DNA from: UBA1361 sp041656375
GTDB lineage: Bacteria; Bacillota_I; Bacilli_A; RFN20; CAG-826
Length of the DNA: 64,000 nucleotides
Reading direction: 5' to 3'
NCBI GenBank assembly: GCA_964410505.1
Contig: CAYPGR010000001.1
Span: 186,001 to 250,000 of the forward strand
This document shows positions 8,220 through 17,088 of this stretch, in pieces; position 1 is the first letter of the stretch, and each line of letters opens with the position of its first letter. A program made the translations under genes and the position numbers. Under the pieces are notes generated by a model. It searched no databases and was not told the DNA's origin. It saw nothing but the letters and a program-made list of their open reading frames with translations.

Positions 8220-10135
8220 TGATGAAACGTAAAACACTTGTTTTGATCGTTTCCACGCTTTTAGTGACCCTTAGCTTTGTGCTAAGGGAAACACTAAAGC
8301 CCGTTCCGGGAGCGTTTACGATAGGGATATATCACCCAATCACTGCGATTGTGATGATTTTGACAGCACTCCTTGCTGGCTACGGTATTGTAAAAAAGGC
8401 CATTGGCGCCCTTCGCTATAAAATCATTAGTATTGATTTATTAGTTTCGATTGCCGCCATTGGCGCGATTGCCATCTTTGAATTTTGGGAAGCGGCAGCC
8501 GTTACGTTCCTCTTTATTTTCGGTGATTTTTTAGAAACCAAAACATTAGAGAAGACCCGTTCATCGATTCAAGCGATTCTTAAGTTAGCCCCCACGAGTG
8601 TTCGTGTATTAAGAGAGGGCATCGAGTATGAACTTGAACCGGAAGAAGTTGTTAAAGGTGATCATGTCGTTGTGAAACCAGGCGACAAAATAGCGGTTGA
8701 TGGGCTTGTCATTAAAGGAAGCGCGAGTGTGAACACGGCAGCGATTACGGGTGAAAGCATTCCAGAATCAAAAGGTGTTGGTGCCCAGGTCATTTCCGGG
8801 AGCGTTCTTGAAAATGGCTATCTCGTCATTGAAGCGCAAAAAGTCGGTGAAGATACCACCTTTTCGCGGATTTTGACATTAGTTGAAGAAGCCCAAGATA
8901 AAAAAGCGAAAACTCAAAAATTTATGGAAAAGTTTGCCAAATGGTATACCCCCGGTATTATCGTACTGGCCATCATCATTGGTGTGACTTATGGTCTTCT
9001 CGAAAAAGACCCACGCTTTGGTTTAAAGATGGGATTGACCCTCCTTGTCATTGCCTGTCCTGGTGCCCTTGTCATTAGTGTACCTGTATCGATTGTTGCT
9101 GGTATTGGCAATAGCGCAAAAAACATGATCATTATTAAGGGTGGCGATGTCATGGAGAAAATTGGCCGTACGAAAGTGGTCGCCTTTGATAAAACGGGGA
9201 CCCTCACATATGGTAAACCAAAAGTGGTTGCAACCAATGTATTTATGGGCGACGAAGAAAACTTTTTAAAGCTCGCCCAAATCGGTGAAAAATATAGTGA
9301 ACATCCATTAGCCGACGCCATCGTTAAATACACGATTGACTTGATTGGAGAACAAAGTGACCGTCCCAGTGATACCCACATCATTACCGGCCACGGACTA
9401 AGCTACATTTATCAAGATCAAACCTATTATCTTGGTAATAAGAAATTGATGTTAGACTCTAATATTGATTTTTCAGAACACGAAGAGGCCATTGATAAAC
9501 TTGAGCAAGATGGTTACACATTAGTGTTTCTTTCCGACAAAAACGGACTGATTGGTACCATATCCCTCTTTGATACCGTCCGCGACAATGCTCGAGAAGT
9601 GATTCATAATCTGAAAAACTCAGGCGTCAAAGAAACCGTGATGTTAACTGGTGATAATCATCGGGCGGCCCAAAATATTGCGGATGCGATTGGACTTGAT
9701 CGTCATTACGCAAGTTTATTACCAGAGGATAAAGTTCGTTTGGTGACAACACTAAAACAAGATCGTGGCTCCGTCTTAATGGTTGGGGATGGTGTCAATG
9801 ATGCACCAGCTCTTGCCAGCGCCGATGTCAGTGTTGCGATGGGGATTAATGGAACGAATGTGGCCATCGAGACCGCGGATGTTATCTTACTTTCTGATGA
9901 CCTTAATAAACTTGATCATGCGATTAATATTAGTAAGAAAACCGTGATGAATATGCGCATCAACATTGGGATTGCCCTCGTGACGGTCATAACCTTATTA
10001 CTAGGCGTTATCTTCCGGGTCGTGGACTTATCGATCGGCATGCTTGTCCACGAAGTATCTGTGCTTGTCGTGATTTTAAATGCGATGCGTCTATTAAGAT
10101 ATAAGGGAAAGGATATTCGCCATGTCAAAAACTAA
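8219..10135 (+). CDS. P1B-type heavy-metal-translocating ATPase with CPG motif
   Basis: 638-residue integral membrane metal pump. Features in order: N-terminal membrane helices with no HMA domain, actuator TGES (177-180), the transmembrane metal motif C280-P281-G282 (ACPGALVIS), phosphorylation site DKTGT (324-328), SEHPLA and the hinge GDGVNDAPAL. The membrane motif is CPG rather than the CPC, SPC or CPH that define well-studied Cu, Zn/Cd or Co groups, so the metal is not assigned. Direction is probably export. Coupled to the HMA gene upstream and overlapping the regulator gene by 14 nt. Confidence 0.88.
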   Translation: MMKRKTLVLIVSTLLVTLSFVLRETLKPVPGAFTIGIYHPITAIVMILTALLAGYGIVKKAIGALRYKIISIDLLVSIAAIGAIAIFEFWEAAAVTFLFIFGDFLETKTLEKTRSSIQAILKLAPTSVRVLREGIEYELEPEEVVKGDHVVVKPGDKIAVDGLVIKGSASVNTAAITGESIPESKGVGAQVISGSVLENGYLVIEAQKVGEDTTFSRILTLVEEAQDKKAKTQKFMEKFAKWYTPGIIVLAIIIGVTYGLLEKDPRFGLKMGLTLLVIACPGALVISVPVSIVAGIGNSAKNMIIIKGGDVMEKIGRTKVVAFDKTGTLTYGKPKVVATNVFMGDEENFLKLAQIGEKYSEHPLADAIVKYTIDLIGEQSDRPSDTHIITGHGLSYIYQDQTYYLGNKKLMLDSNIDFSEHEEAIDKLEQDGYTLVFLSDKNGLIGTISLFDTVRDNAREVIHNLKNSGVKETVMLTGDNHRAAQNIADAIGLDRHYASLLPEDKVRLVTTLKQDRGSVLMVGDGVNDAPALASADVSVAMGINGTNVAIETADVILLSDDLNKLDHAINISKKTVMNMRINIGIALVTVITLLLGVIFRVVDLSIGMLVHEVSVLVVILNAMRLLRYKGKDIRHVKN

Positions 10136-10802
10136 AAAAACTTATCAATCATGTCTCGTAAAAGTGCCGATGTTTGCGCATTTAAGTGAAGAAGAACAAA
10201 ATCAAATTGTCGATTTAATACATGTTCAAAAAGTGAAAAAGGGTGATTATGTTTATGGGGCTGGCGATAAAAAAGATGCCCTATATATCGTTCATGAAGG
10301 AAAAGTAAAGGTGAGTCGCTTAAGTACGACGGGCGAAGAGCAAGTCATCCGCATTTTAAATCCAGGTGACTTTGTGGGAGAACGCGCGTTATTTAGTGGT
10401 GAAGAAGCAAGTGACTACGCAACCTCAGTGGAAGATTGTCATCTTTGTGTCATCCGTGCGGACGCCCTTAAAGAACACATGTTAGCTCACCCCCAAATTA
10501 TGTTTAGTGTTATGAAAGAAATTAGCACGCGTTTAGAAAAAGCCGAAACGCTCATTGAAACAACCAATTTACTGCCCGTTGATCAGCGGATTGCGATCTC
10601 GATTCTCAATTTAAAGGATAAGCAAAATATCGTTGACCTCCCTTACACGAAAGCTGATTGGGCGAGTCTACTTGGGATGAAAGCGGAGACGCTTAGTCGG
10701 AAACTTCGCGACTTTAAGGAAGCAAAGCGATTACGTCTCAAAGGGCAGAGAACCCTTTATATTGATGATGTCCCCTTCTTCGAGCGTCTCAGTAAGCAGT
10801 AG
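10122..10802 (+). CDS. Crp/Fnr family transcriptional regulator
   Basis: 226 residues: cyclic-nucleotide-binding-type beta-barrel (about 15-125), dimer helix, and C-terminal HTH_Crp with recognition helix AETLSRKLRDF near residues 185-195. The E-T-x-S-R core is like Fnr, which fits the TTGAC-N4-GTCAA site in front of this operon. It has no four-cysteine N-terminal cluster of classical Fnr; cysteines at about positions 11, 106 and 109 could be involved in sensing but this is not established. Probably activates its own metal-efflux operon. Confidence 0.87.
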   Translation: MSKTKKTYQSCLVKVPMFAHLSEEEQNQIVDLIHVQKVKKGDYVYGAGDKKDALYIVHEGKVKVSRLSTTGEEQVIRILNPGDFVGERALFSGEEASDYATSVEDCHLCVIRADALKEHMLAHPQIMFSVMKEISTRLEKAETLIETTNLLPVDQRIAISILNLKDKQNIVDLPYTKADWASLLGMKAETLSRKLRDFKEAKRLRLKGQRTLYIDDVPFFERLSKQ

Positions 10803-10815
10803 TTAAAGATTAATT

Positions 10816-10850
10816 AGCCACCAAGGAAATCAGGTGGCTTCTATTTTTTA
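10816..10850 (+). terminator. Intrinsic terminator of the metal-efflux operon
   Basis: AGCCACC (10816-10822) pairs with GGTGGCT (10833-10839), then TCTATTTTTT. Confidence 0.8.
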
Positions 10851-10887
10851 ATCCCATTTTAATTAGGAATTAACCTGGTCAGTCTCA

Positions 10888-10916
10888 TTACATTATTAAT
10901 GTAAACATGATAAAAT
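10888..10916 (+). promoter_or_regulatory. V-ATPase operon promoter overlapping a 17-nt palindrome
   Basis: TTACAT (10888-10893), 17-nt spacer, TAAAAT (10911-10916). The -35 and spacer are covered by TTACATTATTAATGTAA (10888-10904), a perfect 8-1-8 palindrome that could be a repressor operator. The binding protein is unknown. Confidence 0.5.
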
Positions 10917-10990
10917 ACTACTCGAGGAAATCAAATACACCAATTTATTTATAAAATTGGTCTTAACTACTCTTTGCAGAAAGGAGACTT

Positions 10991-11296
10991 ATGAGCGTAT
11001 TAGAAAAAATAGTACAAGCGGAAAAAGAAGCGCAAGAAATACTTGCTAAAGCGAGAGAGGAAGCGTCATCTTTACTCGTGGCTGTCAACGATGATTTGGC
11101 GACACTCAAGGCTAACAATGCCGCGAGTCTTGCAAAACAAATAAGTGATATTGTTCGCAAAGCGGATAATGAAATTAGTGCCATCAGTGCCACATTTGAT
11201 GTTAAAAAAGATGAGATTACAAGCAAGATTGCTTTAAGTGCCGCCTACAATAAAAATAAGATTATTGAAGACATCTTTAAGGACATTGTTGCATGA
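10991..11296 (+). CDS. ntpF: V-type ATPase subunit F-like peripheral-stalk protein (NtpF)
   Basis: 101 residues, alanine-, lysine- and glutamate-rich, predicted almost entirely helical coiled coil (KIVQAEKEAQEILAKAREEA). In the Enterococcus hirae order ntpFIKECGABD the first gene encodes this small stalk partner of subunit E. Sequence conservation in this family is low; position and composition carry the call. RBS AAAGGAG; overlaps ntpI by 4 nt (ATGA). Confidence 0.75.
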   Translation: MSVLEKIVQAEKEAQEILAKAREEASSLLVAVNDDLATLKANNAASLAKQISDIVRKADNEISAISATFDVKKDEITSKIALSAAYNKNKIIEDIFKDIVA

Positions 11297-13212
11297 TTGT
11301 TCCTGTTAAGAAAGTACGTCTTCTCGCCCCACAAAGTGAGCGGGAAGCATTAATTAAACTGATTCAACATGAAAATAAATTCATGCTTTTTGATCATCAA
11401 GAAGAAGTTTCACTCCCAAGTGATCTCAGTCAACATTTGAAACGGATTGAACGCGGGGTTGAAGAACTTTCCAAATATGAAAAAAAGAAATTTTTTAGTT
11501 TTCATGAAGCGAGTCGATCCGAGTTTGAAAAAGTGGAACATGAAGCCGAACGCCTCCTGAATGAGATTGATGAAAACTTGACGCTAATTGAAAAAAAGAA
11601 AGCCGATAATGTGGGGCTTGTTAAAGATATTGCATCTCTAAAACCATATCTAAACATTAGTGTCGCGACCAAAGCCTTAAACCGTCTCGTGAAAACACGC
11701 ATTGTAATTGGCTATATTGCCCGCATAAACTTTGATGAATTCTTAAAAGAAGCAAATGATAAAGGACACATCTTTGAAGAGTCATCGCGCGATGAAGAAT
11801 TTGTCTATGGGGCGTTTGGTTATGAACTCGTCTATGAAAACCAAGCCATCCTGCTTTTAAATTCATATCGTTTTAAGGAGCAAACCTTACCGTTATTTGA
11901 TACGAAATTAAGCGAACTCTTACCGGAACTAAATGCGTCACTTGCTGATAATGAAGCAATCATTAAGGAAAAAGAGGGCGCATTAAAGGCTTTAAGCAAC
12001 AAGGTAAATGTGCTGAGGACGTACTATGATTACTCCTACAATAAAGCTGTCCGATCACAAGTCAAAACTGGACAAACCGAACGGGTTGTCTATATTGAAG
12101 GTTGGATGCGCGAAGACCAAATTGACACCTTTAAGGCAAGTCTAAGTCAAAAGCTCGATTATGACTTTGAAGAGTTATCCGTTAATGACGAAGAACTAGT
12201 GCCAACGGCGACAAAAAATAATGTCTTTGTTCAACAGTTTGAATCGATTACGAATATGTTTAGTGTGCCTAGTCACAAAGAAATTGATCCAAACCCAGTG
12301 ATGTCGATTTGGTATTGGATTATCTTTGGCATCATGATGGGTGATATTGGCTACGGCTTAGCGATGCTTGTGTTCTTTACCCTCTTTATTAAATATAAAA
12401 GACCGAAAGGACAACTTCGAAATTTGGCCATGATCTTTGCGTTTTCAAGTGTCCCGTCGATTATCTTTGGGATTTTCACAGGTAGTCTCTTTGGTTTTAC
12501 CTTTGATCTTGGTAAGGTCTTTGGTTCGTGGTTTGGAAATCCTAATTTTTCCCTGATTTTACTGCAACCAGTTGATGATCCCTTACCGATGCTCATTTTC
12601 TCACTTGGTCTCGGGATTCTACATATTATTACCGCGCTCGTCATGAAAATATTAAATGAAGCACGGAAGAAAGACATCTTGGCGATCTTAGCTGACGGGG
12701 TGAGTTGGATTTTAATCTTGTTAGGCGCGGTCTTCGCGGCGATTGGATTAATGTCACCAACGCTTAAGATTATGTCTACAATTGGCCTTGTTCTTGCAGG
12801 TCTTGGTGCCCTACTTATTCTCTTCTTAAATGGACGGAGTAAAAAAGGCATCATCAGTAAAGGGTTAAGCGGATTAGGCGGGTTATATGGCGTGACAAGT
12901 TACTTAAGTGACGTCTTGAGTTATTCACGACTATTAGCGCTTAGCTTAAGTACCGCCGTCATTGCCTTTACGATGAACCTCCTGGCAGGGATGGTTGCCG
13001 GCGTACCAATTGTTGGTATTCTCTTGGCGATTGTGGTTTATCTCATCGGTCACGTCTTTAACTTCGTGATGGGACTTCTAAGTGCCTATGTTCACGACGG
13101 TCGGTTACAATACTTAGAATTTTTTGGAAAGTTTTATGAAGGTGGCGGTTATGAATTTGCCCCCTTCGCCTATAAATTTAAATATCTTGATGCAATAAAG
13201 GAGAATGAATAA
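11293..13212 (+). CDS. ntpI: V-type ATPase subunit I (a-subunit, membrane stator)
   Basis: 639 residues. The first half (about 1-330) is a soluble alpha/beta and coiled-coil arm; the second half has seven or more membrane segments starting near GIMMGDIGYGLAMLVFF. It forms the ion half-channels against the K ring and holds the peripheral stalks. The conserved SYLSDVLSYSRLLALSLST stretch carries the arginine expected to face the ring carboxylate. It sits second in the operon and abuts ntpK. Confidence 0.92.
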   Translation: MIVPVKKVRLLAPQSEREALIKLIQHENKFMLFDHQEEVSLPSDLSQHLKRIERGVEELSKYEKKKFFSFHEASRSEFEKVEHEAERLLNEIDENLTLIEKKKADNVGLVKDIASLKPYLNISVATKALNRLVKTRIVIGYIARINFDEFLKEANDKGHIFEESSRDEEFVYGAFGYELVYENQAILLLNSYRFKEQTLPLFDTKLSELLPELNASLADNEAIIKEKEGALKALSNKVNVLRTYYDYSYNKAVRSQVKTGQTERVVYIEGWMREDQIDTFKASLSQKLDYDFEELSVNDEELVPTATKNNVFVQQFESITNMFSVPSHKEIDPNPVMSIWYWIIFGIMMGDIGYGLAMLVFFTLFIKYKRPKGQLRNLAMIFAFSSVPSIIFGIFTGSLFGFTFDLGKVFGSWFGNPNFSLILLQPVDDPLPMLIFSLGLGILHIITALVMKILNEARKKDILAILADGVSWILILLGAVFAAIGLMSPTLKIMSTIGLVLAGLGALLILFLNGRSKKGIISKGLSGLGGLYGVTSYLSDVLSYSRLLALSLSTAVIAFTMNLLAGMVAGVPIVGILLAIVVYLIGHVFNFVMGLLSAYVHDGRLQYLEFFGKFYEGGGYEFAPFAYKFKYLDAIKENE

Positions 13213-13686
13213 ATGACAACAGGATTAGTGTATGCCCTCTTTGGAGCAGGGCTCGCCGCAGGACTTGCGGGGATTGGCTCCGCGATTGGTGTGGCGATTG
13301 CTGGTAAATCAGCCGCCGGCGTTCTTAGCGAAAAACCAGACTTATTTGGCCGGGTTTTAATTTTACAAGCCTTACCAGGAACACAAGGGATTTATGGTTT
13401 CCTTGTTGCAATCCTAATTATGGCCAAGATTGGGATGATTGGCGGAACCCCAATTGCGATTACGCCCGCTCAAGGCTTAGGCCTATTTGCAGCTTCAATG
13501 CCAATTGCGATTGCAGGTTTATTATCGGGTATTTACCAAGGCAAAATGGCGGCCGCAGCGATTGCCATGACAGCCAAGAAACCAACGATGAGCGCCCGCG
13601 GGATGACGATGACGGCCATTGTTGAAACTTACGCCATCTTAGGACTTCTCGTCAGCGTGTTAATGTACGTCGCGGTTGCTATCTAA
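13213..13686 (+). CDS. ntpK: V-type ATPase subunit K (membrane rotor ring), Na+-type site
   Basis: 157 residues, four membrane helices made from two hairpins. All ligands known from the E. hirae Na+ rotor are present by alignment: L54, T57 and Q58 (in ALPGTQGIYG), Q109 (in SGIYQGK) and E138 (in IVETYAI), corresponding to L61, T64, Q65, Q110 and E139. This argues for Na+ as coupling ion; the first hairpin lacks the ring carboxylate, as in other fused V-type subunits. Confidence 0.93.
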   Translation: MTTGLVYALFGAGLAAGLAGIGSAIGVAIAGKSAAGVLSEKPDLFGRVLILQALPGTQGIYGFLVAILIMAKIGMIGGTPIAITPAQGLGLFAASMPIAIAGLLSGIYQGKMAAAAIAMTAKKPTMSARGMTMTAIVETYAILGLLVSVLMYVAVAI

Positions 13687-13696
13687 GGGGTTTATG

Positions 13697-14308
13697 ATGA
13701 AAAAACCCATCTTTGAACGCATTCTTCTTGAAGCGCAAAATGAAGCGCAAACGCTTTTAGCTGAAACAAAAGATGAAGCCAAACGGCAATTAAACGAAGG
13801 CAAAAGTAAAATCATGAGCCGCAATACCGAAGAATTAGATGCGGCCATTGCGCGTCATAAAGGTCGTGTTAAATATTTTGCTGAACGCCAAGAAAAAGGA
13901 CTCGATACTTATCGTGAACAAGTGCGTCAAGAACTCGTCGCCAGTGTATTTGATGAAGTGCTTATAAAACTTCAAAAACTTGAAGGTCGTGATCTTTGTG
14001 CGTTTATTACGCACCTTGTGGCGAAAGAAGACGTTAAGGGAAACGAAGTCATACATGTTTCAAAACAAAACTATGCCAAATATTTAGCGGCCCTTTCAAC
14101 GCGTAAAAACCCAGATGAATTAGACTTATTAAACAAAGCTAAACCAGGTTACGCCTTTACCCTTAGTAAAGAAAAAACACATATTGAAGAAGGCTTTCTT
14201 TTAAGTGGCAAAGCCTTCGACCTTATTTTTGATTTTAAAGAAATTGTCCGTGGTTACCAACGGACTAACGAACAAAGGATCTATAACGAATTATTTAAAG
14301 ATGAATAA
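13697..14308 (+). CDS. ntpE: V-type ATPase subunit E (peripheral stalk)
   Basis: About 203 residues: long N-terminal coiled coil (FERILLEAQNEAQTLLAETK) and a C-terminal alpha/beta cap that binds the catalytic head. Two consecutive ATGs (13694 and 13697) follow AAGGGG; the second has better spacing (6 nt). Together with NtpF it forms the stalk. Confidence 0.82.
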   Translation: MKKPIFERILLEAQNEAQTLLAETKDEAKRQLNEGKSKIMSRNTEELDAAIARHKGRVKYFAERQEKGLDTYREQVRQELVASVFDEVLIKLQKLEGRDLCAFITHLVAKEDVKGNEVIHVSKQNYAKYLAALSTRKNPDELDLLNKAKPGYAFTLSKEKTHIEEGFLLSGKAFDLIFDFKEIVRGYQRTNEQRIYNELFKDE

Positions 14309-15020
14309 CGAATATTTAAAGGGTCTCCTTGATGCTAAAATATCACGCCTTCTCACCGAAGCCGATTATTTAGCCTATGCGAATTTAAGCAATATGGAGA
14401 AACTTAATTTCTTCATCAATAATAATCTCGTCTCAACCGCGATTGTTTCAAACTTTGAGGCCTTATCTAGACTAGCTTTAAATGATTTGAAGGCGGAAGT
14501 AATGTCCTACCTGCCCGGGGATAATCTTTATCTTATCGCCCTATTCCCTCATGACTATCATAAAAAAGAGCGGGGTGCGAAAGCCGATCATTTAAATAAA
14601 GTATATGCGATGGCGCAAGTCCGTGATCCGTGGTTAACGCGTTATCTTGATGTCGACTATGCGTTTAAAAACATCATCAATATCTTACGGGCTAGTCATT
14701 TCACCCCCAAAGAACCATTTAGCGACTTCTATCTCGAGCAAAACCTTGTGAGTGAAGACGTTATGCGTGGACTCTACAGTGGGGAACGACAATCCGTCAT
14801 AAACTTCATCAAAACCGAATTTGGAATTGAGATTGATCCTGACGCAACCAATACTAGCATCGAGACAAAACTTGATGATTATTTAATGCAAAAAATCAGT
14901 GATTTTGCGACTGAAGGCGACCTTAACCCAACCCTTATTTATTACATTAAAATGAAGCAATACGAAATCTTAAGATTACGAGAACTTTATTACACGAGAA
15001 GGAACAAGCATCATGGATGA
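14301..15020 (+). CDS. ntpC: V-type ATPase subunit C (d-like rotor cap), short form
   Basis: 239 residues, helical (MNNEYLKGLLDAKISRLLTEADYL). Subunits of this family cap the K ring and seat the central stalk and are normally about 330-380 residues, so this copy is markedly short; no frameshift is evident because both overlaps (8 nt with ntpE, 8 nt with ntpG) are intact. Identity rests on position plus repeated helical pattern. ATG 14301 was chosen because it overlaps the ntpE stop in the usual coupled way. Confidence 0.72.
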   Translation: MNNEYLKGLLDAKISRLLTEADYLAYANLSNMEKLNFFINNNLVSTAIVSNFEALSRLALNDLKAEVMSYLPGDNLYLIALFPHDYHKKERGAKADHLNKVYAMAQVRDPWLTRYLDVDYAFKNIINILRASHFTPKEPFSDFYLEQNLVSEDVMRGLYSGERQSVINFIKTEFGIEIDPDATNTSIETKLDDYLMQKISDFATEGDLNPTLIYYIKMKQYEILRLRELYYTRRNKHHG

Positions 15021-15315
15021 ATTAATTTTATTTAGTAACAAAAGTGAAGCCAACCTTTTTAAAGCTATTGGGTTTCTTGTTCATATCGTGCGTGATATTG
15101 AAGAAATAACCGACATCTTGAAAGAACGGAGTAAAGGCGTAAAAATTATTGCTTACGATACATTTTTCGTTGATTTCTTTGAAGATTACGCTAAAAAACA
15201 AAAAGAGTTATACCCGCTTTATCTGGCCCTTCCGTTTAGTGATGAAGACACCGGTAAAGCCTTAAGTACAATGAAAGAGAGTATTAGAAAATCAATTGGT
15301 ATTGATCTTCTATAA
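15013..15315 (+). CDS. ntpG: V-type ATPase subunit G/F (central stalk)
   Basis: 100 residues of Rossmann-like alpha/beta character (KIIAYDTFFVDFFEDYAKKQ), expected to bind subunit D in the rotating shaft and named NtpG in Enterococcus (F in archaeal nomenclature). Placed between C and A as in the canonical operon. Confidence 0.8.
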   Translation: MDELILFSNKSEANLFKAIGFLVHIVRDIEEITDILKERSKGVKIIAYDTFFVDFFEDYAKKQKELYPLYLALPFSDEDTGKALSTMKESIRKSIGIDLL

Positions 15316-15326
15316 GAGGAAAATAT

Positions 15327-17087
15327 ATGGATCAACTAACAGGCAAGATTGTTAAAGTCTCGGGACCATTAGTCGTCGCAAGTGGGATGAAAAGTGCCCA
15401 AGTTTATGACGTCGTTTTGGTCGGAGATAAACATATTATTGGTGAAATTATTGAATTAAGAGACGATCTCGCTAGCATTCAAGTTTACGAAGAAACCGCC
15501 GGGGTTGGCCCTGGTGAACCCGTTATTTTAACGAAAGAACCACTTTCGGTTGAACTTGGACCTGGACTCATTGAATCAATTTATGACGGCATTCAACGTC
15601 CGCTCTCAAAAATTTACTTAGACCATGGTTCTTATATCCCAGTTGGGGTTGAAACCGATAAACTAAATCGCGAAAAGAAGTGGACCTTTATCCCGGCTGC
15701 CAAAGTTGGCACGCAAGTCAGTGAAGGTGATACCCTTGGTTACGTCAATGAGACCCCTGCAGTTAAACACTTTATTCTTGTTCCTCCGGGATTGAAAGGC
15801 GTGATTAAAGACATTAAAAGTGGCGATTTCACTATTATTGAACCTGTTGTGATATTAGAAGGAAAAGACGGCGACACACCGATTACCATGCTTCAAAAAT
15901 GGCCAGTCCGTAAGAAAAGACCGTATGTCACGAAACGAGCACCAAAAGAAGCGATGGTCACCGGTCAACGTGTCATCGACACGCTCTTTCCCATTGCAAA
16001 CGGCGGGATTGCGGCTATTCCAGGACCTTTCGGAAGTGGTAAAACAGTTGTTCAACATCAACTTGCCAAATGGGCAGATGCGGACTTAATTATATATATT
16101 GGGTGTGGTGAACGCGGCAATGAAATGACTGACGTTTTACTAGAATTCCCACGTCTTATTGACCCTAAAACGGGGTTATCCTTAATGAATCGCACTGTCT
16201 TAATTGCCAATACCTCCAATATGCCGGTTGCCGCCCGTGAAGCGAGTATGTACACCGGTATTACGATAGCGGAATACTTCCGTGATATGGGTTACAAAGT
16301 AGCGATTATGGCCGATTCCACCAGCCGGTGGGCCGAAGCCTTACGCGAGATGAGTAGTCGTCTTGAAGAAATGCCTGGTGAAGAAGGATATCCTGCTTAC
16401 CTTGCGTCGCGTTTAAGTGATTTCTATGAACGGGCTGGGATTGTTGAAACCTTAGGGAGTGACAAACGAATTGGTTCGATTACCGCAATTGGGGCAGTCT
16501 CGCCACCAGGAGGTGATACGAGTGAACCCGTCTCGCAAGCCACTTTACGGATTGTCAAAGTGTTCTGGGGGTTAAGTGCAAGCTTAGCCTATAAACGACA
16601 CTTCCCCGCTATTGACTGGCTCAGAAGTTATTCTTTATACGACGAAGATATTATTAAGTTCCACAATACCTCGTTCCCAGAATGGAAAGAAAACGTGGCG
16701 TTAGTGAAAGAACTCTTACAAGACGAAGCCTCACTCCTTGAGATTGTCCGTCTTGTCGGGATTGATTCTTTAAGTCAAAAGGACCGGATTAAACTCCATG
16801 CGTCGCAAATGATTAGAGAAGACTATCTCCATCAAAATGCTTTCCACCTCATCGACACCTATGCCTCTATATCTAAACAAAATGGGATGCTTGACCTCAT
16901 TTTGACATGGTATAAAAAAGCCAACGAGGCCTTAGTCTTTGGCGCGGAATTTAAAATGATGGAAAAACTAGCGGTTAATGAACGGATTGGACACATTAAA
17001 TATGTGAGTGAAGAAAAGTTCCCAGATGAAGTGAAAGCCTTAAAACAAGCCGTTATTGCTGCCTTTAACGGGTTAAAGGAGGAATAG
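15327..17087 (+). CDS. ntpA: V-type ATPase catalytic subunit A
   Basis: 586 residues. Carries the beta-barrel N-terminal domain, the 'non-homologous' bulge region, and the P-loop GPFGSGKT at about residue 232, with the GERGNEMTDVL and SRWAEALREMSSRLEEMPGE motifs of catalytic subunits. It hydrolyses ATP in the A3B3 head. RBS AAGAGGAAA; 2 nt before ntpB. Confidence 0.97.
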   Translation: MDQLTGKIVKVSGPLVVASGMKSAQVYDVVLVGDKHIIGEIIELRDDLASIQVYEETAGVGPGEPVILTKEPLSVELGPGLIESIYDGIQRPLSKIYLDHGSYIPVGVETDKLNREKKWTFIPAAKVGTQVSEGDTLGYVNETPAVKHFILVPPGLKGVIKDIKSGDFTIIEPVVILEGKDGDTPITMLQKWPVRKKRPYVTKRAPKEAMVTGQRVIDTLFPIANGGIAAIPGPFGSGKTVVQHQLAKWADADLIIYIGCGERGNEMTDVLLEFPRLIDPKTGLSLMNRTVLIANTSNMPVAAREASMYTGITIAEYFRDMGYKVAIMADSTSRWAEALREMSSRLEEMPGEEGYPAYLASRLSDFYERAGIVETLGSDKRIGSITAIGAVSPPGGDTSEPVSQATLRIVKVFWGLSASLAYKRHFPAIDWLRSYSLYDEDIIKFHNTSFPEWKENVALVKELLQDEASLLEIVRLVGIDSLSQKDRIKLHASQMIREDYLHQNAFHLIDTYASISKQNGMLDLILTWYKKANEALVFGAEFKMMEKLAVNERIGHIKYVSEEKFPDEVKALKQAVIAAFNGLKEE

Positions 17088-17088
17088 T

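Noticed and set aside
8989..9384. 131-codon open frame antisense to the P-type ATPase
   Set aside because: Lies opposite the conserved CPG/DKTGT region; a shadow of that gene.
12351..12854. 167-codon open frame antisense to ntpI
   Set aside because: It mirrors the codon pattern of a well-conserved subunit, has no ribosome binding site and a Pro/Arg/Ile-rich antisense-type composition.
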